64,000 nt of DNA from Maribacter aquimaris. Lineage in GTDB: Bacteria; Bacteroidota; Bacteroidia; Flavobacteriales; Flavobacteriaceae. The notes under the pieces were generated by a model. The model saw nothing but the letters and a program-made list of their open reading frames with translations, made no database searches and was not told the origin of the DNA. Shown in pieces: positions 29,549 through 38,214 of the stretch; the first letter of the stretch is position 1, and each line of letters opens with the position of its first letter. A program made the position numbers and the translations under genes. The stretch covers positions 169,088 to 233,087 of the forward strand of contig NZ_JABTCF010000008.1 of assembly GCF_014596745.1 (NCBI RefSeq). The letters are read 5' to 3'.

Positions 29549-29595
29549 CAATTTTATTTCTAATTTTGTTAGAGCTTGTTTTTAAAATAAAATTG
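29549..29595. repeat. Inverted repeat after the amidase gene
   Basis: CAATTTTATTT at 29549-29559 is exactly complementary to 29585-29595, with a 25-nt loop. The stem is AT-rich and has no U-tract, so it is a weak terminator candidate. The loop contains TAATTTTG (29561-29568), an exact -7 consensus match that could serve the following MCE gene. Confidence 0.4.
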
Positions 29596-29683
29596 GGTTA
29601 TTATACGTTTTCCATGGGGAAAAGTGTAAGAAAAAAATCCATAGAATTTTAAATAGGCGTTTAACAACAATAAATAAATCCAT

Positions 29684-30652
29684 TTGAAACTATCCAGGGA
29701 AATTAAAACAGGAATAATCGTAGTGGGGGGTATCCTACTTTTTATTTTAGGTTTCAGCTATTTAAAATCAACACCCTTGTTTGATAATAGCAAGACATTT
29801 TATGCTGTTTACAAACATGTTGGAGGTCTTCAACCTGGTACCCAGGTTTCGATTAACGGTTATAACGTGGGCATTGTAAATGATATCAAATTCAAGGATA
29901 CTTCGGGAGATTTACTCGTTACATTCTCAGTGAGCAATGATTTCACCTTTTCAAAGAACAGTAAGGCCGAATTGTACGATACGGGAATTATTGGGGGTAA
30001 GGGTATACAGATACGACCCGTTTTTGACGGAGCTCGCGATGCAAAGTCAGGGGATACGTTGGTTACCGCTACGCGTCCAGGCTTGACCGAACTGGTGCAG
30101 CAGAAACTTACTCCGTTACAACAAAAGATCGAAGGGGCCTTTACCAATGCGGATACATTATTGATGAATGTAAACCAAATCTTGGATGCAAAGACCAAGA
30201 ATGAATTAAGGGAGTCTATCGCAGGTCTCAACCAGCTTATGGGCAGTTTGCAGGGAAGTGCCAAGATCTTAAATAATCTATTGGAAAAAAACCAAGGAAA
30301 ATTGGACAGTTCCCTAACCAATTTCACAGAATTGTCTTCCAACTTCGCAAAACTTTCCGATTCATTGAACAATGCAGGCTTGGGACGAACAATGGCCAGT
30401 CTGGAATCTACGGTTTCCAATTTGGATAAGATTCTTGCCAAGATAGAAAACGGGGATGGTTCCATGGGAAAATTCATGAAAGACGAGGCACTGTATAATA
30501 ATCTGAATAATGCTTCAAAGGAATTGGATTTATTATTGCAGGATTTCCGTTTGAATCCTAAACGATATGTAAATGTTTCTGTTTTTGGGAAAAAACAAAA
30601 AGATTACACATTGCCCGATAATGATCCTGCCGATAAAATAGAACAGCCATAG
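29684..30652 (+). CDS. MlaD/MCE-family lipid-transport protein
   Basis: This 322-residue protein has one N-terminal transmembrane segment (about 8-26) and an MCE domain at about 35-115 (YAVYKHVGGLQPGTQVSINGYNVGIV). A long helical region at about 140-290 follows, rich in Leu, Asn and Ser. MCE proteins bind phospholipids in the periplasm and work with an ABC transporter, whose genes are not in this window. No ATG is available for the hydrophobic N terminus; translation most likely starts at TTG 29684. The stop codon directly abuts the ATG of the Fe-S membrane protein, so these genes are co-transcribed. Confidence 0.9.
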   Translation: MKLSREIKTGIIVVGGILLFILGFSYLKSTPLFDNSKTFYAVYKHVGGLQPGTQVSINGYNVGIVNDIKFKDTSGDLLVTFSVSNDFTFSKNSKAELYDTGIIGGKGIQIRPVFDGARDAKSGDTLVTATRPGLTELVQQKLTPLQQKIEGAFTNADTLLMNVNQILDAKTKNELRESIAGLNQLMGSLQGSAKILNNLLEKNQGKLDSSLTNFTELSSNFAKLSDSLNNAGLGRTMASLESTVSNLDKILAKIENGDGSMGKFMKDEALYNNLNNASKELDLLLQDFRLNPKRYVNVSVFGKKQKDYTLPDNDPADKIEQP

Positions 30653-31966
30653 ATGGAATATATCACTAACATTGCTTTCGCCCTGATCCTTCTCGTGGGG
30701 ATTGTTTTTTTTGCCCGGAATGTAAAGAAACTTATTAGGAATATTAAGTTGGGAAAGGAAGTTGTGGTCAATGATAATAAACCGCAACGTTGGAAGAATA
30801 TGTTCAGGATTGCCTTGGGGCAGACCAAAATGGTCGTTAGGCCTATTCCCGGAATATTGCATATTCTCGTATACGTAGGTTTTATTGTGATTAACCTTGA
30901 GGTCCTTGAGATTATCTTGGACGGACTTCTAGGTACCCATAGGTTATTTGCAGGTCTAGGGGTCGTTTATAATGTGTTGATCGCCTCGTTCGAAATTTTG
31001 GCTTTTTTGGTTATCGTAGCCGTGATAATTTTCTGGATACGCAGGAATATTATAAAGATTAAGCGATTCATGAGCCCGGAAATGAAAGGGTGGCCCAAGA
31101 ACGATGGTAATATGATCTTGTATATAGAACTGGTTTTAATGTGTCTCTTTTTGACCATGAATGCATCGGATTTTCAGTTACAACAAATGGGTGCGGCACA
31201 TTATGTTCAGGCAGGTTCCTTTCCTATTAGTCAATTTTTGATTCCGTTGTTCGATGGAATGTCCGTACCAACGCTCATTATAATTGAAAGAAGTGCTTGG
31301 TGGATGCATATTGTAGGCATCCTGTTCTTTTTGAATTACCTCTATTATTCGAAACATTTACATATTCTGTTGGCATTCCCGAATACGTATTTCGGAAAGA
31401 TTGGCCCAAAAGGAAAATTCAACAATCTGGATGCCGTTACCCAGGAAGTCAAATTGATGATGGATCCCTATGCCGCACCCGCAGAGGATGCCGGTGAGCC
31501 TGGTAAATTTGGGGCTTCGGATGTTGCCGACCTTAGTAGGGTGCAATTACTCAACGCCTATACCTGTACGGAATGTGGCCGTTGTACCAGTGAATGTCCC
31601 GCAAATATCACGGGGAAAAAACTTTCCCCAAGAAAGATCATGATGGATACCAGGGACAGGCTCGAGGAAGTCGGTAAGAATATTGATGCCAATAAGGGCA
31701 ATTTTGTTGATGACGGAAAGCAGTTGTTGGATGATTATATCACGCGGGAAGAACTCTGGGCCTGTACGTCGTGCAATGCCTGTACGGAAGCCTGTCCTGT
31801 GAGCATTGATCCACTATCGATTATAATGGATATGAGGCAGTATTTGGTGATGGAGCAATCCGCGGCACCATCAGACCTGAATAATATGATGGGGAATATA
31901 GAGAATAATGGAGCACCTTGGCCTTTCAATCAAATGGATAGATTGAACTGGAAAGACGAAGCATAA
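30653..31966 (+). CDS. Membrane Fe-S electron-transfer protein (HdrC-like, two 4Fe-4S clusters)
   Basis: This 437-residue protein joins an N-terminal membrane domain of about five helices to a cytoplasmic ferredoxin-like domain. The Cys motifs CTECGRCTSECP (from Cys305) and CTSCNACTEACP (from Cys371) each supply ligands for a 4Fe-4S cluster. The membrane part resembles cytochrome-b/NarI-type quinone-reactive subunits. Together with the next gene it forms a pair like heterodisulfide-reductase HdrC/HdrB or GlpC/LldE. It probably passes electrons to or from menaquinone, but the donor is unknown. It starts immediately after the MCE gene stop. Confidence 0.88.
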   Translation: MEYITNIAFALILLVGIVFFARNVKKLIRNIKLGKEVVVNDNKPQRWKNMFRIALGQTKMVVRPIPGILHILVYVGFIVINLEVLEIILDGLLGTHRLFAGLGVVYNVLIASFEILAFLVIVAVIIFWIRRNIIKIKRFMSPEMKGWPKNDGNMILYIELVLMCLFLTMNASDFQLQQMGAAHYVQAGSFPISQFLIPLFDGMSVPTLIIIERSAWWMHIVGILFFLNYLYYSKHLHILLAFPNTYFGKIGPKGKFNNLDAVTQEVKLMMDPYAAPAEDAGEPGKFGASDVADLSRVQLLNAYTCTECGRCTSECPANITGKKLSPRKIMMDTRDRLEEVGKNIDANKGNFVDDGKQLLDDYITREELWACTSCNACTEACPVSIDPLSIIMDMRQYLVMEQSAAPSDLNNMMGNIENNGAPWPFNQMDRLNWKDEA

Positions 31967-31985
31967 AAAATAATTGATCCTTACT

Positions 31986-32777
31986 ATGGGAAGTGAATTG
32001 AAAGTACCGACAATGGCAGCGCTTTTTGCAGCAGGAAAGCAACCTGAAGTTTTATTTTGGGTCGGCTGTGCAGGAAGTTTTGACGATCGGGCAAAGAAGA
32101 TTACCAAGGCGTTTGTTAAAATATTGAACAAGGCCAACGTATCTTTTGCGGTTTTAGGAACAGAGGAAAGTTGTACAGGGGATCCGGCAAAAAGGGCAGG
32201 AAATGAATTTTTGTTCCAAATGCAGGCAGTTACCAATATAGAGGTGATGAATGCCTATGGAATAACCAAAGTAGTCACGGCTTGTCCACATTGTTTCAAT
32301 ACCCTTAAGAACGAATACCCAGGATTGGGAGGCAATTATGAAGTGGTACACCATACAGAGTTTTTAAAGAAACTGTTGGATGATGGACGGATTACCTTGG
32401 AAGGAGGAACCTTCAAGGGGAAACGAATCACCTTTCATGACCCCTGTTATCTAGGAAGGGCAAATGGTGTTTATGAAGCTCCAAGGGATTTGATCAAGAA
32501 GCTGGATGCCGAATTGGTCGAAATGAAAAACTGTAAATCACGAGGATTATGTTGTGGTGCAGGTGGGGCGCAAATGTTCAAGGAACCGGAAAAAGGGGAT
32601 AAGGACATTAATATTGAACGAACGGAACAAGCCTTGGACACCCAACCGGAAATAATTGCAGCGGCCTGTCCGTTTTGCAATACCATGATGACCGATGGAG
32701 TGAAAAACAAGGAAAAGGAAAAAGACATTAAGGTTATGGATATTGCGGAGCTAATCGCTACCGCGGAAGATCTTTAA
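31986..32777 (+). CDS. Cysteine-rich Fe-S protein (HdrB/CCG-domain)
   Basis: This 263-residue soluble protein has two CCG-type cysteine-rich modules. They are seen as WVGCAGS, EESCTGDP and TACPHCFNTL in the first half, and HDPCYLGR, GLCCGAGG and AACPFCNTMM in the second. In HdrB these cysteines bind the non-cubane Fe-S clusters that form the catalytic site. The frame is open from a TTG at 31974, but the ATG at 31986 gives the family-like MGSELKVPTMAALFA start. It is 19 bp downstream of the membrane Fe-S gene, its likely partner. Heterodisulfide itself is not expected in this organism, so the true substrate is open. Confidence 0.88.
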   Translation: MGSELKVPTMAALFAAGKQPEVLFWVGCAGSFDDRAKKITKAFVKILNKANVSFAVLGTEESCTGDPAKRAGNEFLFQMQAVTNIEVMNAYGITKVVTACPHCFNTLKNEYPGLGGNYEVVHHTEFLKKLLDDGRITLEGGTFKGKRITFHDPCYLGRANGVYEAPRDLIKKLDAELVEMKNCKSRGLCCGAGGAQMFKEPEKGDKDINIERTEQALDTQPEIIAAACPFCNTMMTDGVKNKEKEKDIKVMDIAELIATAEDL

Positions 32778-32815
32778 TCAGGCTTATATCACAATACCCA
32801 AAATCAAAAAAAAAT

Positions 32816-33298
32816 ATGTTAGTAGAATTCAATGCTTTGCCAGATTCATCAAGAATTTGGATATTCCAGGCCAATCGTAGCTTTTCGGAACAGGAACTAC
32901 AGGAAATCAGGCAAGCGATGGAGGCATTTATAGCGGAATGGACAACCCATGGTAGTGATTTAAAGGCTGGTTACGAGATACGGTATAAAAGATTTATCAT
33001 TTTGGCTTTGGACCAGACAAATGCATCAGCGTCGGGCTGCTCCATTGACGCTTCGGTACATTTCATCCAACAATTGGAAAAGAAATACAACGTGGAGTTA
33101 CTCGATAAAATGAATGTTTCCTATAAGCAGGGTGAATTCGTTGCCTATAAGGCCTTAAATGAATTTAAGAAAATGGCGAAGCAAAGGGCAGTTTCGAAAA
33201 ATACCATTGTGTTTAATAATCTAGTGACCAATAAAGGGGAATATTTGGAACATTGGGAGGTGCCGGCATCTGAAAGCTGGCATAGCCGTTTCATGTAG
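32816..33298 (+). CDS. Conserved Flavobacteriia protein, often mislabelled 'ABC transporter ATPase'
   Basis: This 160-residue cytoplasmic protein has a conserved core: WIFQANRSFSEQE, FIAEWTTHGSDLKAGYEIRY, and a C-terminal HWEVPASESWHSRFM. I recall near-identical proteins labelled 'ABC transporter ATPase' in flavobacterial genomes. There is no Walker A (GxxxxGK[ST]), no LSGGQ signature and no Walker B, so that name is not supported. It lies 38 bp after the HdrB-like gene on the same strand and is probably part of the MCE/Fe-S operon. Function unknown. Confidence 0.85.
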   Translation: MLVEFNALPDSSRIWIFQANRSFSEQELQEIRQAMEAFIAEWTTHGSDLKAGYEIRYKRFIILALDQTNASASGCSIDASVHFIQQLEKKYNVELLDKMNVSYKQGEFVAYKALNEFKKMAKQRAVSKNTIVFNNLVTNKGEYLEHWEVPASESWHSRFM

Positions 33299-33340
33299 AA
33301 TTTTTTTGGTATTGTATTTGCAACCGATATTTCATTGTAT

Positions 33341-33373
33341 TTTGAATATCGATGAAATGCAATATTACTTTTG
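33341..33373 (+). promoter_or_regulatory. Bacteroidota-type promoter for the GH3 fusion gene
   Basis: TTTG at 33341-33344 and TACTTTTG at 33366-33373 match the -33 (TTTG/TTG) and -7 (TAnnTTTG) consensus with a 21-nt spacer. Transcription would start near 33380, 25 bp before the start codon. A CGATGAAATGC element lies between the two boxes at 33350-33360. Confidence 0.55.
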
Positions 33374-33404
33374 CTTTTAAGTTATTTCCTTAGACCTGTC
33401 CAAT

Positions 33405-36317
33405 ATGCGATTGTATAGCATTTTCTTTTTCTTATTATTCACTGTTTTTTGTGCAAATGCCCAACTTGATCCTTTGGTGGCAAAGGATAGTGTGGGTCAG
33501 CAAAAATGGGTCGATAGCAAATACGAGGCCATGAGCCTTGATGAAAAATTGGGGCAATTGTTCATGGTGAGTGTGGCTTCCAACCAAGACAAGGCAAGTA
33601 TTGCCAAGGTTACATCACTTATCAAGGAACATCATATAGGAGGTGTTATCTTTTCGACCGGTGGACCCGTTAGGCAAGCAAAACTTACCAATTCATTTCA
33701 AGCTTCATCAAAGATCCCTTTAATGGTGGGAATGGATGCGGAGTGGGGGTTGGCCATGCGATTGGATTCTACTTACGCCTTCCCTTGGAATATGACCTTA
33801 GGAGCCATTAAGAACAATGCGATTGTTGAAAAAGTAGGTCGGCAAATAGGGTTGCATGCCAAACGTTTGGGCGTGCATATCAATTTTGCCCCTGATATCG
33901 ATATCAATACAAATCCTTTGAATCCCATAATCGGTAATCGCTCCTTTGGGGAAGATCGCGACAATGTGGCCAATAAGGGAATCGCCTTTATGCAAGGAAT
34001 GGAAAGTGCAGGGGTGCTTTCCAGTGGAAAACATTTTCCAGGGCATGGGGATACGGCAACCGATTCCCATAAAGCCTTGCCTTTGATCCCCTTTTCCAAA
34101 GAGCGCTTGGATAGTTTGGAACTCTATCCGTATAAAAAATTGATCAAAGCCGGACTTAGTAGTGTCATGGTAGCCCATTTGAACGTACCTAGCCTGGAAA
34201 TCCAGGAAGATTTGCCATCTTCCTTATCCGAACAGATCATTTCTGGGATTTTAAAGGAACAATTGGGGTTCAATGGTTTGGTTTTTACCGATGCCTTGAA
34301 TATGAAAGGGGTCAGTACCCAAGGTAAGGATGGGGATGTGGAATTGGCTGCGTTTTTGGCTGGGAATGACATATTATTAATGCCTACGGAAGTAGCCAAG
34401 GCCAAGAAAAAGCTTTTGATGGCTTACGAGAGTGGAAGGATTACAGAGGAAAGGCTGGCAAGCTCCGTCAAAAAGATATTGATGGCCAAATATAAGGTTG
34501 GTTTAAATTCTTATAAGCCTATTGCCATTGATCATTTGTACGAAGACCTTAATGATTTGGAAAATGACCTAATTTATGAAGAGGCCATAGAGAATGCAAT
34601 AACCGTCGTAAAGAACAATTTCTATCTCTTGGGAATCAAAAAATTGGAGAACAAGAAGATAGCCTATGTGAAATTTGGGGATGCCGATAGCCAACCCTTT
34701 ATTGGGGAATTGAACAAATACGCCAAGGTTACCCAGGTAAACGGAAAGGATATAGCTACGTTAAAAGAAAAATTAAAGGAATTCAACCTCGTGATCATAG
34801 GGCTTCATAAGAGCAATGAAAGTCCATGGAAATCCTATAAGTTTTCAAAAAAGGAACTGGAATGGCTCCAAGAGATTGCCAACCAAAGAACCTCTAACTT
34901 GGTGTTGACCGTATTTACCAAGCCTTATGCCTTAATGGATGTAAGTTCCTTTAAAAGTATAGATGGGGTAGTGGTCGCTTATCAAAACAGTGTTCTTGCC
35001 CAACAAAAAACCGCACAGCTCATCTTCGGCGCGATTGAGGGTAAGGGGGTCTTGCCGGTTTCCGTGCATGACAGGTTTCCGGTGAATACTACGGTTAAAG
35101 TAAGTTCATTAAAACGACTTGGGTATAGTATTCCCGAACGGGTAGGTTTAAGTTCGAAAGGTTTGGCCGAAGTGGACAAGCTCATGAAAAACGGACTAGA
35201 TTCGTTAATGTTCCCAGGGGCCCAAGTTGTAATCGCCCGTAAAGGGAAAGTTGTGTATAATAAAGGGTTTGGGAAACCCACCTATACATCCGACAAGAAA
35301 ATAACGACGGATTATATTTATGATTTGGCTTCATTGACAAAGATCCTAGCGACCTTACCCGTATTGATGAAGATGGAGGAAAGTGGTAAAATTGCCTTGA
35401 ACGATACCTTTCAGGACCTTATTCCCGAGTATTCCGAATCAGCACTTAAGAATGTTACCGTATTAAAAGCGTTGTCGCACTATGGACGATTACCGGCATG
35501 GATAGCCTTTTATGTAAGTACATTGGATGAAAAAAGGAAACCCTCTTCAGAGTTTTATCGCCATAAACCTACGGAGGGGTTCAGTATCAAGGTAACCGAT
35601 AACCTGTATTTAACCGATGCCTACAAAGATTCCATCTATAACCGCATAGGTCGACAAGATTTAAAATCGAACCGGTATCGATACAGTGATGTTGCCTATT
35701 ATGTGATGAAAAAGTATATAGAGGATACCTATAAAACCCCATTGGATAAACTGGCCAATGAGTTTTTATATAAACCTTTAGGGGCTATTAACACAAGTTA
35801 TAATCCACTGGAAAAATTTCCTAAAAATAGGATCGTACCCACAGAGGAAGACAAGTATTACCGCTATCAAACCGTTCAGGGGTATGTGCACGACATGGGG
35901 GCCGCCATGCAAGGTGGGGTAGGAGGACATGCGGGTTTGTTCAGTAATGCCAACGATGTGGCCAAGATCATGCAAATGTACCTTCAAGGTGGGGAATATG
36001 GGGGAACACGTTTTCTGGATTCAAGGACCATTAAGAAATTCAATACCTGTTACTTTTGTGATAAGAATGTTAGGAGAGGGGTCGGTTTCGATAAACCCCA
36101 GTTAAAGCATAGTGGCCCTACATGCGGATGTGTCTCCCGTAAGAGTTTTGGTCATAGTGGTTTTACGGGTACCTACACATGGGCAGACCCTGAGGAGGAG
36201 ATTGTTTACGTGTTTTTATCGAACAGGACTTACCCAACATCATCGAATACCCTTTTAGTTAAATCTGCGTTAAGAACAAGAATTCAGCAGGCTATTTACG
36301 ATGCCATTATTAATTAA
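33405..36317 (+). CDS. Glycoside hydrolase family 3 fused to a class-C beta-lactamase-like serine hydrolase
   Basis: This 970-residue exported protein has a signal peptide at about 1-19. The N-terminal GH3 domain (about 30-375) carries KHFPGHGDTATDSH from about 209, the His/Asp motif of NagZ-type beta-N-acetylglucosaminidases. A middle segment (about 395-565) resembles a GH3 C-terminal domain. The last part (about 585-965) is a penicillin-binding-protein/beta-lactamase-like domain with S643-x-x-K646 (SLTK), Tyr760 (YSD, where Y-x-N is usual) and His917 in HSGFTG. A role in peptidoglycan turnover, removing GlcNAc and acting on peptides or esters, fits both domains. It has its own promoter and precedes bshA. 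Confidence 0.93.
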   Translation: MRLYSIFFFLLFTVFCANAQLDPLVAKDSVGQQKWVDSKYEAMSLDEKLGQLFMVSVASNQDKASIAKVTSLIKEHHIGGVIFSTGGPVRQAKLTNSFQASSKIPLMVGMDAEWGLAMRLDSTYAFPWNMTLGAIKNNAIVEKVGRQIGLHAKRLGVHINFAPDIDINTNPLNPIIGNRSFGEDRDNVANKGIAFMQGMESAGVLSSGKHFPGHGDTATDSHKALPLIPFSKERLDSLELYPYKKLIKAGLSSVMVAHLNVPSLEIQEDLPSSLSEQIISGILKEQLGFNGLVFTDALNMKGVSTQGKDGDVELAAFLAGNDILLMPTEVAKAKKKLLMAYESGRITEERLASSVKKILMAKYKVGLNSYKPIAIDHLYEDLNDLENDLIYEEAIENAITVVKNNFYLLGIKKLENKKIAYVKFGDADSQPFIGELNKYAKVTQVNGKDIATLKEKLKEFNLVIIGLHKSNESPWKSYKFSKKELEWLQEIANQRTSNLVLTVFTKPYALMDVSSFKSIDGVVVAYQNSVLAQQKTAQLIFGAIEGKGVLPVSVHDRFPVNTTVKVSSLKRLGYSIPERVGLSSKGLAEVDKLMKNGLDSLMFPGAQVVIARKGKVVYNKGFGKPTYTSDKKITTDYIYDLASLTKILATLPVLMKMEESGKIALNDTFQDLIPEYSESALKNVTVLKALSHYGRLPAWIAFYVSTLDEKRKPSSEFYRHKPTEGFSIKVTDNLYLTDAYKDSIYNRIGRQDLKSNRYRYSDVAYYVMKKYIEDTYKTPLDKLANEFLYKPLGAINTSYNPLEKFPKNRIVPTEEDKYYRYQTVQGYVHDMGAAMQGGVGGHAGLFSNANDVAKIMQMYLQGGEYGGTRFLDSRTIKKFNTCYFCDKNVRRGVGFDKPQLKHSGPTCGCVSRKSFGHSGFTGTYTWADPEEEIVYVFLSNRTYPTSSNTLLVKSALRTRIQQAIYDAIIN

Positions 36318-36479
36318 GAGGTAGTTTTGTAAAAATGAAATTGCGATATAAAGGGTGATCAATTTGTGTTTATCACAGAATGATTGTTTTTTATTAAGGA
36401 TAATGGGGAAATACCGACTAAGGTACTTTAATGTTTTCCTTATTTCTTTTCTATTTAATAAAAATAAAATTTTCAACAA

Positions 36480-37628
36480 GTGAAAATAGCTATTGTATGT
36501 TACCCGACTTTTGGTGGTAGTGGTGTTGTTGCGACTGAATTGGGCATAGCCTTGGCCGATAGGGGTCATGAAGTCCATTTTGTAACCTATCGCCAACCGG
36601 TTCGATTGGATTTATTAAGCCAGCGAATACACTTTCATGAAGTTCATGTGCCAGAGTATCCGTTGTTCCATTATCAGCCTTATGAATTGGCCTTATCAAG
36701 TAAATTGGTAGATACGGTGAAGTTGTTCGGGATAGAATTGTTACATGTGCATTATGCCATTCCGCATGCCTATGCCGGTTATATGGCCAAGAAAATGTTG
36801 GAGGAAGAGGGTATTTACCTCCCTATGATAACCACATTGCATGGTACTGATATCACTTTGGTGGGTAAGCATCCTTTTTATAAGACTGCCGTAAATTTCA
36901 GTATTAACCAATCGGATGTGGTGACCTCGGTATCAGAAAATTTAAAGCAACGTACCTTGGAATTCTTCGATATTAAGAAGGAAATAGAAGTGGTCCCGAA
37001 TTTTATCGATATCAGTAAATATGAAAATCCGTCCTATACCGATTGCCAGCGATCTTCCATGGCAAAGGATGATGAACGTATCATTACCCATATCAGTAAT
37101 TTTAGACCGGTAAAGCATATTCCGGACGTCATACATATCTTCAATAAGATCCAAAAGGAAATACCCGCGAAATTGGTTATGGTAGGTGAGGGGCCCGAAA
37201 AGGAAAATGCCGAGTTCCTATGCGAACAATTGGGTATTATGGATAAGGTTCATTTTTTGGGGAACAGTAATGAAATCGATCGGATTCTTTGTTTTTCAGA
37301 TTTATTTCTGTTGCCCTCCAAGGCGGAAAGTTTTGGTTTGGCGGCCTTAGAGGCTATGGTGAATAGGGTTCCTGTGATATCAAGTAATGCAGGGGGAATA
37401 CCAGAGGTCAATATACAGGGGGTCACCGGTTATTTGAGCGATGTTCGCAATGTGGATGAAATGGCGAGTAATGCATTGAAAATCTTAAAGGATGATGCGA
37501 CCTTGGAAAAATTCAAGGACAATGCCGCAAGAGTGGCTAAAAAGTTTGACATTCTCAATGTGCTTCCCTTATACGAGGCCATATATTTAAAGGCCTATAA
37601 AACGAGATTGGATGCAACCTTAAAATAA
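36480..37628 (+). CDS. bshA: N-acetyl-alpha-D-glucosaminyl L-malate synthase (bacillithiol synthesis)
   Basis: This 382-residue GT4 glycosyltransferase joins UDP-GlcNAc and L-malate, the first step of bacillithiol synthesis. The N terminus [20 protein letters not shown] is typical of BshA, as are [12 protein letters not shown] and [12 protein letters not shown]. The donor site shows VGEGPEK and the E-x7-E type segment [15 protein letters not shown]. Translation begins at GTG 36480; no ATG fits. bshB and bshC are not in the window. The next gene begins 1 bp after its stop codon. Confidence 0.95.
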   Translation: MKIAIVCYPTFGGSGVVATELGIALADRGHEVHFVTYRQPVRLDLLSQRIHFHEVHVPEYPLFHYQPYELALSSKLVDTVKLFGIELLHVHYAIPHAYAGYMAKKMLEEEGIYLPMITTLHGTDITLVGKHPFYKTAVNFSINQSDVVTSVSENLKQRTLEFFDIKKEIEVVPNFIDISKYENPSYTDCQRSSMAKDDERIITHISNFRPVKHIPDVIHIFNKIQKEIPAKLVMVGEGPEKENAEFLCEQLGIMDKVHFLGNSNEIDRILCFSDLFLLPSKAESFGLAALEAMVNRVPVISSNAGGIPEVNIQGVTGYLSDVRNVDEMASNALKILKDDATLEKFKDNAARVAKKFDILNVLPLYEAIYLKAYKTRLDATLK

Positions 37629-37629
37629 G

Positions 37630-38094
37630 ATGAGATATCTGTCTATAATCATTTTTACAATTATATTCTCTTGTAATGGGCAGAAAAAGGTGGCTATGGA
37701 AAAAGGAGAAGCCTTGAATAAAGGCACGGAAAAACTTACCATGGTATTACAGGACAACTACAGTGGGTCAAGTAGTCCGGAAACCTTGATCATTAAAGAC
37801 CGTGAAACCTTAAAGAAATTCTTTATACAAGTCAATAAGACCCGTAAACCTGGATTGCCGGTACCTGAGGTAGACTTTACCAAGGAAATGGTGTTGATCC
37901 ATTGTAGTGGGGAACAGCCCCTAGGTCGGCAGGTTATGCTATCCATCACCGATGGGAATGAACATGAACTTATTTTGGGTACTTCGATTGAAGAAAAGAA
38001 AGGGAAATCCAATTCCCCGACAATTGTCAGTCCGTTCAAGGTTTATAAAATGCCACTGACATCCAAGAAAATCATTTTTCAGAAAGCGTTGTAG
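37630..38094 (+). CDS. PrcB-like lipoprotein
   Basis: This 154-residue protein has a short signal peptide ending at Cys15 (IIFTIIFSC), which suggests a lipoprotein. The second half, with VDFTKEMVLIHCSGEQPLGRQ, resembles the 'protease complex subunit PrcB' family known from Treponema denticola dentilisin. No dentilisin-like protease is nearby. It is translationally coupled to bshA (1-bp spacing), though no functional link is evident. The family call is moderate. Confidence 0.65.
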   Translation: MRYLSIIIFTIIFSCNGQKKVAMEKGEALNKGTEKLTMVLQDNYSGSSSPETLIIKDRETLKKFFIQVNKTRKPGLPVPEVDFTKEMVLIHCSGEQPLGRQVMLSITDGNEHELILGTSIEEKKGKSNSPTIVSPFKVYKMPLTSKKIIFQKAL

Positions 38095-38156
38095 GATTGT
38101 GTTTTAGGGCATGTTTTATGCAACCTAACGAAAATCCGTGCAGTTCGCACAACTTA

Positions 38157-38188
38157 TTTGTAGGGAGCTTTATTTACACATTACTTTG
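38157..38188 (+). promoter_or_regulatory. Bacteroidota-type promoter for the OmpA-family gene
   Basis: TTTG at 38157-38160 is followed after 20 nt by TTACTTTG at 38181-38188, a 7 of 8 match to TAnnTTTG. The start codon is 26 bp further on. The spacing matches the Bacteroidota sigma-A consensus. Confidence 0.5.
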
Positions 38189-38214
38189 TTTTTTTAAAGC
38201 CTAAATTTTAACCT

